Source: Nocardiopsis terrae
Lineage (GTDB): Bacteria > Actinomycetota > Actinomycetes > Streptosporangiales > Streptosporangiaceae
Direction of reading: 5' to 3'
Length of the DNA stretch: 64,000 nt
Assembly (NCBI RefSeq): GCF_014651695.1
Contig: NZ_BMXJ01000007.1
Location: forward strand, 326,509 to 390,508
Under the pieces are notes generated by a model. It was not told the origin of the DNA. It did not search any database and saw only the letters and a program-made list of their open reading frames with translations. Positions 50,645-59,374 of this stretch are shown here, piece by piece. The number at the start of each line of letters is the position of its first letter. The stretch's first letter is position 1. Made by a program: the position numbers and the translations under genes.

Positions 50645-51457
50645 GTGCACGATGGAGTGGTGTCCGACGCCATCGACCACTCCATCGCACAGCCCGAGGA
50701 GAACCGTTTCTGGCTGACCACCTCGGACGGGGTGGGGATCGACGCCGTGCTGCTGCGCCGCGCCGGGGCCCGCACCACCGCGGTGGTTGTCGCCAACGGT
50801 TTCACCGGGACCTACCGGAGCCCGCACACACGCGCCATCGCCGAGGAACTGCTGCCCGTCGGCGACGTGATGACCTTCGACTTCCGGGGCCACCACGGCT
50901 CCGGTGGCCGCAGCACCGTCGGCAACGCCGAGATCCACGACCTGGAAGCGGTGGTGAACCGTCTGCGTGAACTCGGCTACACGCACATCGCCGTGGTGGG
51001 TTTCTCGATGGGTGCCGCGGTCGCCGTCCGGCACGCCGCCATCTACGGCGGAACCTGTGCGGTGGTGTCCGTGAGCGGGCCCAGCCGCTGGTACTACCGG
51101 GGCACCCGGGCGATGCGCCTGCTCCACCTGGGAATCGGTAGGACGCTCGGCCGCGCCTTCCTGAAGCGCTTCCGCAAGGTCCGCGTCACCGACCAGCGCT
51201 GGAACCCCACCCCGGCCGAGCCCCGTGAGGTCGCGGGGGAGATCTCACCCACGCCGCTTCTGGTCGTGCACGGTGACGCCGACGGCTACTTCCCGGTGGC
51301 GCACGCCACCGCCATCCACGACGCCGCGCGCGAACCCAAGGAGCTGTGGATCATCCCCGGGATGGGCCACGCGGAGCGGGCGGTCACCCCCGAGCTGACG
51401 GTCCGGCTGCGCCGGTGGATCGGTGAGCGGCTGCCCCCGCGGGAGCAGCCCCGGTAG
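50645..51457 (+). CDS. Alpha/beta hydrolase
   Basis: A 270-residue alpha/beta hydrolase-fold protein. The nucleophile elbow is VVGFSMGAAVAV, the acid is in VVHGDADGYFP, and the catalytic His is in IPGMGHAERA. The oxyanion strand reads VVVANGFTGTYRSP and is followed by FDFRGHHGSGGRS, the pattern of small lipase/esterase-type serine hydrolases. It starts 3 bp after the CPBP gene stop (GTG 50645), so the two are probably one operon. The substrate is unknown. Confidence 0.85.
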   Translation: MHDGVVSDAIDHSIAQPEENRFWLTTSDGVGIDAVLLRRAGARTTAVVVANGFTGTYRSPHTRAIAEELLPVGDVMTFDFRGHHGSGGRSTVGNAEIHDLEAVVNRLRELGYTHIAVVGFSMGAAVAVRHAAIYGGTCAVVSVSGPSRWYYRGTRAMRLLHLGIGRTLGRAFLKRFRKVRVTDQRWNPTPAEPREVAGEISPTPLLVVHGDADGYFPVAHATAIHDAAREPKELWIIPGMGHAERAVTPELTVRLRRWIGERLPPREQPR

Positions 51458-51528
51458 CCGGCCCGGACCGGGGCCGGAGGGTCCGGGGGCGCATCGACAG
51501 CCCACCGTGACTCGGCTAGAAAGGACGG

Positions 51529-52833
51529 ATGATCCGATCTCGCTCCTCCTCCACCGGAACCGGGGCCCCGGAGTTCACCGAGGCAGACCTCCCCGGCCTG
51601 CGGGGTCGGGGCTTCGCCCTGCTCATCATGGCCACAGCGGTCGGCCTGTGCGGGTTCGCCGCCGTCCTGCCCCTCGTGCCCCTGTGGGCGAGCCGGGGCG
51701 GCGCGGGCGAGTTCGGGGCGGGCGGCACCACCGCCGCGTTCATGCTCACCACCGTCCTCACCCAGCTGGGCATGCCCTGGCTGCTGGACCACGCGGGCGG
51801 CTACCGGTGGACGTTCCCCGTCGGTTCCCTCGTCATGGGCCTGCCCATGCCGCTGTTCGCCCTCACCACCGAACTCGGCCCGCTGGTGGCGGTCTCGGCG
51901 GTACGCGGAGTGGGATTCGGGATGGTCACCGTGGCCGGGACGGCGCTCGCCGCCCGCCTGGTCGCCAAGGAACAGGTCGGCCGGGCCACCGGCTACTACG
52001 GCCTCGCCGTCGGACTGCCGCAGATCGTCATCCTGCCCGGCGGTGTGGCGCTGGCGCTCAACATCGGCTTCGGTACCGCCTTCTGGCTCACCGGGATCTG
52101 CGGTGTGCTCGCGGCGGTGCTGGCCTCCGGGATCTGGTTCGCCGACGGGGGTCGTAACCGGGCGGCGCTGCGCGGCGCGGACGCGGGCGCCGGCCAGCAG
52201 GGCGGGGACGGGAGGCCGGAGTCCCCTCGCGGACTTCGGCTCCTGGCCGCCCTGGCCGCTCCACTGGTCATCATGCTGGTGGTCTCCTCGGCCGCCAGCG
52301 CGGTCGTCACCTTTCTCGCGATTCCGCTCGAACAGGCTGCCTGGCTGGTCAGCGCCCTCCTGGCCGCTTACGCGCTCACACTCGTCACCGGCCGCTGGAC
52401 CGCGGGGGTCGTGTACGACCGGTACCGGCGCACCCTCCTGCTCCTGCCCGGGATGGCCGCCGCGGTCGTGGGCGCGGGCCTGCTCACCGCCGGACTGTGG
52501 GCCAACGGAGACGGTGCGCCGGGCGCGGGCGTCGCCCTGCTGGTGCTGGCGGGGACGGCGCTGTTCGGGCTCGGTTTCGGCGCCGTGCAGAACGAGACCG
52601 TCACCGTGATGTTGGGCCGCGCCGGACCGGCCGGGTACGGCCGGGCCAGCGCGGTGTGGAACATCGGCTACGACGCGGGCACCGGGGCCGGGGCGATCGG
52701 CCTCGGCCTGGTCATCCAGCTCATGGGTTACGGCCCGGCCTTCGCGGCGGTGGCCGTCACCCTGACCGCCGTCCTCCCGCTCGCCCTGCGGCGCCGCCGA
52801 GCGCAGGGGAGGACCGGACTCAGTACGAGCTGA
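51529..52833 (+). CDS. MFS transporter
   Basis: A 434-residue transporter with twelve predicted segments split by a polar central loop (about residues 205-225). Motif A-like WLLDHAGGYRW and VVYDRYRR, and FGFGMV- and GPAGYGRAS-type regions, fit the major facilitator superfamily, closest to drug or metabolite exporters. AAAGGACGG precedes ATG 51529. The last 14 bp overlap the end of the convergent secreted-protein gene. The substrate is unknown. Confidence 0.85.
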   Translation: MIRSRSSSTGTGAPEFTEADLPGLRGRGFALLIMATAVGLCGFAAVLPLVPLWASRGGAGEFGAGGTTAAFMLTTVLTQLGMPWLLDHAGGYRWTFPVGSLVMGLPMPLFALTTELGPLVAVSAVRGVGFGMVTVAGTALAARLVAKEQVGRATGYYGLAVGLPQIVILPGGVALALNIGFGTAFWLTGICGVLAAVLASGIWFADGGRNRAALRGADAGAGQQGGDGRPESPRGLRLLAALAAPLVIMLVVSSAASAVVTFLAIPLEQAAWLVSALLAAYALTLVTGRWTAGVVYDRYRRTLLLLPGMAAAVVGAGLLTAGLWANGDGAPGAGVALLVLAGTALFGLGFGAVQNETVTVMLGRAGPAGYGRASAVWNIGYDAGTGAGAIGLGLVIQLMGYGPAFAAVAVTLTAVLPLALRRRRAQGRTGLSTS

Positions 52834-53782
52834 TGTGCACGTGGTCGTAGTGGTTCTGGGTCAGGTCGCCGCGGTCGTTCATCCACGTCCACTGGCGCGA
52901 CGTCGACTGCCAGATCTGCTGCTCCCAGATGATGTACTTGATGCCCAGCCGGTCGGCGTTGGCCGTGCCGTAGTCGGAGATCTGCTGGCCGAGGGACTTG
53001 TTCGCCGCTGAGGGAGCGGCACCGTTGGCGCTCATCATGAAGTCGCAGGCCCGGCCGGTGCCGTGGTCCTGTGCGCTCGGCCGCCAGCAGCTCACCGGGT
53101 AGGGCGCGCCGAACTTCATGATGATCTCGTCGCGGATGGCCGCCATGCGGGGCGTGGTCTGCTCCCAGCCGCTGCCGCGTGAGCTGTCGGGGACCGTGCC
53201 GTTGCCGGGAGTCTCGGGGATCTGCTCGGCCTCGTACTCCTTGATGCGCTCCTCGACCTCCTCGCGCTGCTCCTCCAGCTCCTCGACGAGGTCGGAGGCC
53301 TCGCCCAGCTCCTCCTGGAGCTCCTCGGTGACCTCGGCCTGCTCGTCGCGCAGATCGATGAGTTCGGAGATCTGCTCGGCCTGGCTGTCCCCGAGGTACT
53401 CCATGGTCGCGGCGTCGTTGAACATGTCCTCGGGCTCGCTGGAGAAGACGATCTGCAGGGTCGGGTCGAAGCCGTCGCCCTTGTAGCGGGCCGCCGCGAT
53501 GGCCGACACCCCGCCGCGGGAGTTCTCCAGGCGTTCGTCGAGGTCCTCCAGCTCGGCCTTGGCGGCCTCCACCCGGTCCTTGATCTCGGTGTACTGGAGC
53601 AGCTCGCCGTCGTAGGTGTCCTCCAGCTCCTCGGCACGCTTGTTCAGTTCGTCGATGTCCACGTCGTCGTCCGGGTCCGCATGGGCCGCACCGGGCAGAC
53701 CGATGAGGGCCAGGGCCGTGAGAGCGGCGAGGGACGCCGTTATCCGGCCGTGGCGAGGGGCGTTACGAGGAGTGGATGTCAT
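52820..53782 (-). CDS. Secreted coiled-coil protein with ARB_07466-like C-terminal domain
   Basis: A 320-residue secreted protein. The signal peptide spans residues ~1-35 (basic start, ALTALALIGLPGAAHA then D). A glutamate-rich coiled coil runs to about residue 185. A short linker leads to a C-terminal domain with SCWRPSAQDHGTGRACDFM, GIKYIIWEQQIW and DHVHISSY. His/Asp pairs of this kind recall D-Ala-D-Ala carboxypeptidase-like or LytM-like folds, but activity is unproven. CGGAG lies before ATG 53782. It overlaps the MFS gene tail to tail by 14 bp. Confidence 0.82.
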   Translation of the reverse strand: MTSTPRNAPRHGRITASLAALTALALIGLPGAAHADPDDDVDIDELNKRAEELEDTYDGELLQYTEIKDRVEAAKAELEDLDERLENSRGGVSAIAAARYKGDGFDPTLQIVFSSEPEDMFNDAATMEYLGDSQAEQISELIDLRDEQAEVTEELQEELGEASDLVEELEEQREEVEERIKEYEAEQIPETPGNGTVPDSSRGSGWEQTTPRMAAIRDEIIMKFGAPYPVSCWRPSAQDHGTGRACDFMMSANGAAPSAANKSLGQQISDYGTANADRLGIKYIIWEQQIWQSTSRQWTWMNDRGDLTQNHYDHVHISSY

Positions 53783-53999
53783 TGTCTGCTCCGTGGACGG
53801 TCTGAGAGCATCCGCTACGCCGGGGGGACGGGCTGGGCCGTCACGGGAGGGGAGTTGCTCAGCAGACCATACGAGATCTTGGCGTTACGTGCACAGTGAG
53901 TCGACTCGCGTTGCTGTGGGGGAATGGCGGGGGTCTGTCCAGAAGATACCCGGGCCGAGTGACCAAGCCGGACGCCCGGGCCCGTGAACGCCGTTCGGA

Positions 54000-54557
54000 T
54001 CAGCCGTTGCCGCCGAAGGCACTGGGCAGGCGCACGGAGGTGGTCGGGGCGGGCTTGTCCGCGGGCAGGAACCAGTCCGAGCGGCGGATGTCACGCAGGG
54101 CCCGTTTGCGGTTCTCGGCGTCCAACCGGTCGATGTAGAGCATGCCGTCCAGGTGGTCGGTCTCGTGCTGGAGGCACTGCGCCATCAGCCCGGTCCCCTC
54201 GACGGTGACCGGTTCGTTGCGCAGGTCCACGCCCCTGACCACGGCGCGCTCGGCGCGCTCGGTCCGGTACCAGAGCCGGGGGATCGACAGGCAGCCCTCG
54301 TCGCAGTCCTGGAGTTCGGCCGACAGCTCGACGATCTCCGGGTTGATCACGTAGCCGATCCGGTCCTCGACGGCGTAGCTGAACACCCGCGAACCCACTC
54401 CGATCTGGGTGGCGGCGACACCGGCGCGCCCGGGGGCGTCCACCGTGTCGAGGAGGTCGCGGACCAGCTTCTCCGTGCGCTGGTCGAAGGTGGTCACGGG
54501 TGCGGTCCTGGTCACGAGGACGGGATCGCCGAAGCGGACGATGGGGCGCATGGTCAT
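54000..54557 (-). CDS. def: Peptide deformylase
   Basis: A 185-residue metalloenzyme that removes the formyl group from nascent proteins. The three motifs are present as GVAATQIGV (motif 1, with Val in place of the usual Leu), EGCLSIP (motif 2, metal Cys) and HETDHLDGMLY (motif 3, HExxH). Actinomycetes often have several copies, so this may be a secondary one. ATG 54557 and ATG 54551 are both possible. Confidence 0.93.
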   Translation of the reverse strand: MTMRPIVRFGDPVLVTRTAPVTTFDQRTEKLVRDLLDTVDAPGRAGVAATQIGVGSRVFSYAVEDRIGYVINPEIVELSAELQDCDEGCLSIPRLWYRTERAERAVVRGVDLRNEPVTVEGTGLMAQCLQHETDHLDGMLYIDRLDAENRKRALRDIRRSDWFLPADKPAPTTSVRLPSAFGGNG

Positions 54558-54709
54558 GCGACCAGGTTAGTTGCAGGCCGCAGTCGCCGGGCACGGAGCG
54601 GGAGAGGCCGGGCGCACCGCCGTAGGGTCGGGAGCCGTTGCGTGGGCGGGCTTGTGGCGGGGGAGCGCAGCGGAGCGGGCCGCGTAGAGGAGCGCGGGGG
54701 CGGAGCGGT

Positions 54710-55522
54710 TCAGGTGGCCAGGCCGGGGCGCAGGGACTCGTCCAGGAGCATCTCGATGTAGTCCAGGGCGGCGCGGCGGCGGGCGAGGGCGCTCTCGTAC
54801 AAGGAGGGTGCCTGAACCCCGCGGCGGACGCGCAGGCACTCGTTGACGATGCGCTGCCAGCGCTCGGGGAAGGCGTGCAGGGCGTACAGGCCCGCACCGG
54901 ACTTGGAGGTGATCTCGCCGGTTCTGAGCGTGAAGTGCAGGCGACTGACGCTCAGCACGCTCCACGAGGGGGCGAGGGAGCCGAGGACGGCGAGGCCGCG
55001 CGGGGTGACCAGGCGTCCGGCCTTCTCCCGCCAGCGCCGCCACTGTTCGTCGAGCGACCCCAGGGACCAGGTGCGCAGGCCCTCCGGCTCGTCCCACACG
55101 TCCAGTTCCACGGGGTGCGGTCCGCGTACGGTGACTCCGCGGTCGGCCAGGACGTGCCAGTTGGCCGGGTTCACGTCGGCGGAGGCCCGGTGGCGGAACC
55201 TGCCGTTGACGACGGAGGGGACGGGGGCGCAGTCGGCGGGGTCCCGGTTGAGCTCCTCCGAGGTGACGTGGATGCCGTTGAACTGGGGGCGGGGGACCTC
55301 CTGCCGGGTCCGGGCGTGGATCCGGCGCAGGGTGTCGAGGTCGCCCCGCTCGACGCGGCGGCCGGTCACGACGACGAAGTCGACGTCGCTGGTGTGCGGA
55401 CGGAAGTCGCCGAGAGCGATCGAACCGGTCAGGTAGAGGCCCTGGACCAGTCCGGGGGCCTCCTGGTCAGCGTTGGCGAGGAAAGCCTGGGTCAGCGTCT
55501 GCACCCGAGGGTGGACGGCCAT
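54710..55522 (-). CDS. Nucleotidyltransferase, aminoglycoside adenylyltransferase-like
   Basis: A 270-residue protein with the nucleotidyltransferase core LYLTGSIALGDFRPHTSDVDFVVVT (split at GS-x9-DxD), where the two aspartates bind metal. The C-terminal helical half ends with ARRRAALDYIEMLLDESL. The layout matches aadA/ANT(3'')-like and related DUF4111 proteins. Resistance activity is not certain, because many chromosomal members have other substrates. ATG 55522 follows GGAGTG. An upstream frame extension lacks support. Confidence 0.75.
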   Translation of the reverse strand: MAVHPRVQTLTQAFLANADQEAPGLVQGLYLTGSIALGDFRPHTSDVDFVVVTGRRVERGDLDTLRRIHARTRQEVPRPQFNGIHVTSEELNRDPADCAPVPSVVNGRFRHRASADVNPANWHVLADRGVTVRGPHPVELDVWDEPEGLRTWSLGSLDEQWRRWREKAGRLVTPRGLAVLGSLAPSWSVLSVSRLHFTLRTGEITSKSGAGLYALHAFPERWQRIVNECLRVRRGVQAPSLYESALARRRAALDYIEMLLDESLRPGLAT

Positions 55523-56312
55523 GCTCACTCCAGTCTGGGGCGGTTCGGTGGTGGCTTGCGGGTCGGTTCGAACGGAGGTCGCGCCGGTGCGCTGTGCGGG
55601 GCCCTCCCGCTCCCGTGGCGGAACTGGCGCCGAGGTGCTGGTGGGGCCCTGCGGCCCTCCGTTGTTTCCCAAGTGTGGTCGGGGCGTCGGATGATGGCAA
55701 GTGATCACGCCGGACTCTCATCCTGTCCCCCCACGTCAAGTGGTGTGCGGTTATGACAGGGAGGGGGAGTGCACACCCTTGACAGCGAGAGTGCCCCTGT
55801 GGCAGGGGACGCGCGGTCCACGGGCGCGGGCGGACCGTGCGGCGGTCGCGGTCCCCAATGCGCCTTTCCTGCGGTGCGCCCATGCTCATTCCTTCGCACG
55901 TGCACCTGGCTCGTGCATTTGCATTCGCGGTTTTCCGGGTTGGATTTCTCTAGGGAGATTCCGGGGCTCGATATCGGAAAAGTGGCGTCCAGCACGTTCT
56001 ACTCGTCGGTAGTTTCTGGGATCGTGTGCCGACTTCGTATGTTATGCGAGGTCAGTGCTCTTTGTCTGTGGTGTCTGGGGGGTGGTCGCGTTCTCCGTGC
56101 GGTGTCCGGAGACGCACGACACCTCCGGGGGAAGTGGACACGGGGCCGTTCTTGATGGATTGTTATGATTCACCAAGGCTTCCCCAGGTGATAACCAAGT
56201 AAGCCATTGTCTGCTGTTTTCATCCGCGTAACACAAGGGCACTCCCCTGAAACTGTGCCCCTTTACGCTCGGCGGGTGACGGTAGAACTCACAGCGACCC
56301 AAGGAGCCGTGC
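55523..56312. other. Long lower-GC intergenic region
   Basis: 790 bp with no convincing gene. The right half drops sharply in G+C: I count 26 of 60 at 56161-56220 and 32 of 60 at 55921-55980, against about 70% or more in neighbouring genes. It has GGTGTGC (55742-55748) paired with GCACACC (55771-55777), a TTGACA at 55779, a partial AACGTG-type box near 55989-56002, and AGGTGATAAC at 56186. Candidate open frames (for example 55769-56155) have atypical Cys-rich content and no ribosome site. Confidence 0.6.
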
Positions 56313-56990
56313 ATGGTCCCCACGATGGTCCTCGTAGCCGATGATTCGCGTGACGCCCACCGACGCGAGGCCCTGTGCGGGCTGGCGGAAGCGGTGGCCG
56401 AACGCGGTGAGGCGCCCGTGACGGCAGCCTTCGGCAGTCCCGCCGAGGTCAGCGCCACGATCCGCTCCGTCCGCGGCCCCAAGGTGGTGGTGCCCGCCTT
56501 CGTCGCGGGAGGGGACGTCGCCAGCGCCCACCTGCTCTCCCGGCTCGACCTCGGTCAACTGGAGAACTCCTGCCACACCTCGCCCCTGGGCGCGGTCCCC
56601 TCCATCGTCGCCGACCTCGCGGGTCGCCTCGCCGACTCCGGATGGAGGACCGAGGACGGCGTGGTCCTCGCGGCCGACGGGACCACCGGCGCGGAGGAGC
56701 GCCAGGTGGTCATGGACGTGGCCCGGATGCTCAGCCGCAGGCTCTCCTCGCCGGTCCAGGTCGGATACCTGCGCACCTGGGCGCCCTCCGTGTTCGACGC
56801 GGTCGACCGACTGCGCCGCGACGGTCGCGACCGGGTCGCGGTGGCCGCCTGGAGGCTGGTCGACGGCCCCGACTTCGACTTGTTGCGCGGGCTCGAAGCC
56901 ACCGCCATCACGGCCCCGCTGTGGCCCTCCGAGCTGGTCGTGGACACGCTCCTGGCCCAGCACCGGGCGGCCAAGAGGAGGCTCACCTGA
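56313..56990 (+). CDS. CbiX/sirohydrochlorin chelatase-like protein, degenerate site
   Basis: A 225-residue protein with the layout of CbiX-type chelatases. The N-terminal strand reads TMVLVADDSRDAHRR, where active enzymes have LVAHGSRD. The later strand reads VVVPAFVAGGDVASAHL, where they have VPLFLxxGxHxxxDI. Both metal-binding His positions are therefore replaced. The C-terminal half repeats the fold (VGYLRTWAPSVFDAVDRLRRDG). Chelation of iron or cobalt looks unlikely by the usual mechanism. AAGGAG lies 6 bp before ATG 56313. Confidence 0.7.
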   Translation: MVPTMVLVADDSRDAHRREALCGLAEAVAERGEAPVTAAFGSPAEVSATIRSVRGPKVVVPAFVAGGDVASAHLLSRLDLGQLENSCHTSPLGAVPSIVADLAGRLADSGWRTEDGVVLAADGTTGAEERQVVMDVARMLSRRLSSPVQVGYLRTWAPSVFDAVDRLRRDGRDRVAVAAWRLVDGPDFDLLRGLEATAITAPLWPSELVVDTLLAQHRAAKRRLT

Positions 56991-57320
56991 CGTACGCGCA
57001 CCGGTACCCGAGGTGATAACGCCGCTGAGAACAGCCACGACATCGTTACCCGGGCCACGCGGGTGGGTAGGAGCCCCATGGGTGGGAACTCCCCACACCC
57101 GCAGCGCGGTACCCGCCGACGTGTCGACACCCGAGTGGTGCGGAGACGGTGCGGGCGCGGCCCCTTCACGAAGTTCGTGCGTGTCAGCCCGGTGCGGAGC
57201 TCCTCCCGAGGCCGGTTCGGGCCCCGAAGGCGCTCGTCCTCCGCGGACCTCCCCGTCCGTGGACGCGAGACGGGGCCGGGCTCCGGCGGTCGTCGACGCG
57301 AGCGAACCTAAGGTGGATGT
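56991..57320. other. Intergenic region before the kinase-like gene
   Basis: 330 bp with no supported gene. AGGTGATAAC occurs at 57011-57020, the same 10-mer as at 56186-56195. The rest is ordinary high-GC sequence. A 103-residue frame (57013-57324) overlaps the next start and looks spurious. Confidence 0.5.
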
Positions 57321-58241
57321 ATGAACGACGTCACAGCGCAGTTCGTCGATGGCCGACAGCGCCGCCGTCTCGAACGGCGCTTCGGAGCCCATGTCGCCGC
57401 ATGGCTCACCGAACTGCCCGCGATCGTCGAGAAGCTCGCCGCCGAGTGGGGGCTGACCGTCGAGGGCCCCGCCCCGCACGGTCGTACTTCCGTCGTCATC
57501 TACGTCCGTTGCGCCGACGGCAGTGAGGGAGTCCTGAAGATCTCCCCGGACAGCGGACTCGCCACCTCGGAAGCAGGGCTCCTGCGGATGTGGAAGTCCT
57601 CCGCGCGCGTCCCCGACGTGTGGGGCGTGGACGCCGAGCGCGGAGCGATCCTGATGGAGCGGATCGAGGGCGAGACGGTCGCGCGCACGGGTGCGGTCCC
57701 CCCGATGGAGACCATCGGAGGTCTCATCGCCCAACTGCACGCGGTCCGGGTCAGCCCCGCCGAGCGGATGGAGCTGCGTCCGCTCTCCGCGCGCGTGCAG
57801 TACGTGTTCGAGGTGTGCGGAAGGGAACGCGACGAGGGGCCGGCCGCCGACATCGTTCCGGCCGCGCTGATGCACCGGGGCGCCGCCTCCGCCAGGGACC
57901 TGGCCCACGGGACGGTCGATGTCGTCCCGCTGCACGGGGACCTGCACCCGGGCAACGTCATCGACGGCGGCGCACGCGGACTCGTCGTCCTCGACCCGCG
58001 CGCCTGCCTGGGTGACAGCGCCGCGGACGCGGTCGACTGGGCCGTGTGGAAGGCCGAGAGCATCGCCGAGGTGGAGCGCCGCGTGGGTGTGCTCTCCGAC
58101 GTGATGGCGGTGGACGGCGACCGGATGATGGAGTGGGTGCGGGCCTTCGCCCCCTGCTTCGCGGTTGCCAAGGTCAACCGGGGACAGACCGACTCCGTGG
58201 AGTTCGACCTGATGATGGACCTGTGCGGGGCGCCGACCTGA
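57321..58241 (+). CDS. Aminoglycoside/hydroxyurea phosphotransferase family protein
   Basis: A 306-residue kinase of the APH(6)/streptomycin 6-kinase-like family. Catalytic loop VPLHGDLHPGNVIDGG holds the general base Asp, and the metal Asp lies in LVVLDPRACLGDSAADAVDW. The N-lobe Lys is in GVLKISPD. Such enzymes phosphorylate streptomycin-like drugs or hydroxyurea, but many uncharacterised members exist. ATG 57321 follows AAGGTGG. It lies about 2.6 kb from the adenylyltransferase-like gene. Confidence 0.82.
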   Translation: MNDVTAQFVDGRQRRRLERRFGAHVAAWLTELPAIVEKLAAEWGLTVEGPAPHGRTSVVIYVRCADGSEGVLKISPDSGLATSEAGLLRMWKSSARVPDVWGVDAERGAILMERIEGETVARTGAVPPMETIGGLIAQLHAVRVSPAERMELRPLSARVQYVFEVCGRERDEGPAADIVPAALMHRGAASARDLAHGTVDVVPLHGDLHPGNVIDGGARGLVVLDPRACLGDSAADAVDWAVWKAESIAEVERRVGVLSDVMAVDGDRMMEWVRAFAPCFAVAKVNRGQTDSVEFDLMMDLCGAPT

Positions 58242-58260
58242 CGGTCCGGTCCGCAGGATG

Positions 58261-58301
58261 TGCCGGGGCGTCCTCGGGAACGCTCCGAGGTCACCCCGGC
58301 A
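58261..58301. terminator. Hairpin between convergent genes
   Basis: TGCCGGGG (58261-58268) pairs with CCCCGGCA (58294-58301), and an inner CCTCGG/CCGAGG stem adds 6 bp. It contains the stop of the cupin reading frame. Confidence 0.6.
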
Positions 58302-58687
58302 CCCGGTAGCCCGGGACCGAGGGCCAGCGGACGGTCAGCACCACCGACTCCTCCTCGGCGCGCCAGGAGTGGCCGACCCCCCCGTCCCCACACCACGTAG
58401 TCGCCCTGCTGTTCCAGTATCACGCTCCGGCCCGGGAGCCCCACCCGGAACCGTCCGCTGATCAGCACCAGCAGTGCGGTGCGCTCCTCCGCCACCACCC
58501 AGGCGGTCCGCTCGTCGCCCGCCGGGTGCACGCCCCACTTGATCTCGACGTCCTCGCTGTGGCGGGGGTCGGCGGGATCCTTGAAGTGGCCGAGCAGCCA
58601 CCCCCGGTCCAGAGCCGAGTCCTCACCCGCGTTGCCCACGTGGACGCCGCCGTTCTCCACCCCGCCGTTCGGTGCGTCGTCGTCCAT
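58291..58687 (-). pseudogene. Cupin-like protein gene broken by a +1 frameshift in a homopolymer
   Basis: From ATG 58687 the frame encodes MDDDAPNG through the cupin-like strands DVEIKWGVHPAGDERTAW, ERTALLVLISGRFRVGLPG and GDYVVWG. It then hits a run of seven G (C7 on the plus strand, 58377-58383). With six G the frame continues GVGHSWRAEEESVVLTVRWPSVPG and stops at 58291, giving a coherent 131-residue cupin. With seven it runs on as nonsense. It is either a sequencing error, a true mutation or a phase-variable tract. The gene is 10 bp upstream of kdpE's end. Confidence 0.75.
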
Positions 58688-58696
58688 CGGGATCGC

Positions 58697-59374
58697 TCAG
58701 CCCTCGCGTTCGAAGCGGTAGCCGCGACCGGCCTCGGTGATCAGGTAGCGCGGGTGGGCCGGGTCCGGTTCGAGCTTGCGGCGCAGTTGGGCCAGGTACA
58801 CCCGCAGGTAGTTGGTCTCGTTCTGGTAGCTGGGCCCCCACACGTCGTGCAGCAGCTGCCGCTGGCTGACCAACTGCCCGGCGTTGCGGGCCAGGAGCTC
58901 CAGGATGTGCCACTCGGTGGGGGTGAGCCGCACCTCCTCGCCGTCGCGCAGCACCCGCTTGGCCCCCAGGTCCACGTCGAAGGACCCGGTGCGCACCACC
59001 GGGGCCTCCTCCACCAGAACGGCCCGGCGCTCGGCGGCCCGCATGCGCGCCAGCAGTTCGTCCATCCCGAACGGTTTGGTGACGTAGTCGTCCGCGCCCA
59101 GGTCGAGGCACCGCACCTTCTCACCCGCGGAGTGCCGGGCCGACAGCACCAGGATGGGCACCTGGGACCAGCCCCGCAGTCGCTGGATGACCTCGACGCC
59201 CTCCATGTCCGGCAGGCCCAGGTCCAACAGCACCACGTGGGGGTGGTTCTCCGAGGCCAGCCTGAGCGCGCCCGCACCGTCCGCGGCGGTGTCCACGTCG
59301 TAACCGCGTGCTCGGAGGTTGATCCGCATCGCCCGGATGATCTGCACGTCGTCGTCAACGACCAGGACCCGCAT
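58697..59374 (-). CDS. kdpE: Response regulator KdpE
   Basis: A 225-residue OmpR-family regulator. The receiver domain has the acidic pocket VVDDD (7-9), phosphoacceptor Asp51 in LLDLGLP and Lys in YVTKPFG. The winged-helix domain ends with NYLRVYLAQLRRKLEPDPAHPRYLIT (split), matching KdpE closely. It normally activates the kdpFABC potassium pump genes. ATG 59374 starts MRVLVVDDD and is preceded by GGAGAGG. It overlaps the end of kdpD by 20 bp, as in typical kdpDE pairs. Confidence 0.93.
   Translation of the reverse strand: MRVLVVDDDVQIIRAMRINLRARGYDVDTAADGAGALRLASENHPHVVLLDLGLPDMEGVEVIQRLRGWSQVPILVLSARHSAGEKVRCLDLGADDYVTKPFGMDELLARMRAAERRAVLVEEAPVVRTGSFDVDLGAKRVLRDGEEVRLTPTEWHILELLARNAGQLVSQRQLLHDVWGPSYQNETNYLRVYLAQLRRKLEPDPAHPRYLITEAGRGYRFEREG

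Noticed and set aside
55989..56002. A fourth TnnAACnnGTTnnA-like box
   Set aside because: The reverse strand reads TAGAACGTGCTGGA, which lacks the GTT half. It may be chance.
55769..56155. A 128-codon frame in the lower-GC gap
   Set aside because: No ribosome site, odd Cys/Arg-rich content and no resemblance to a family.
57013..57324. A 103-codon frame before the kinase-like gene
   Set aside because: It overlaps the start of a well-supported gene and has atypical composition.
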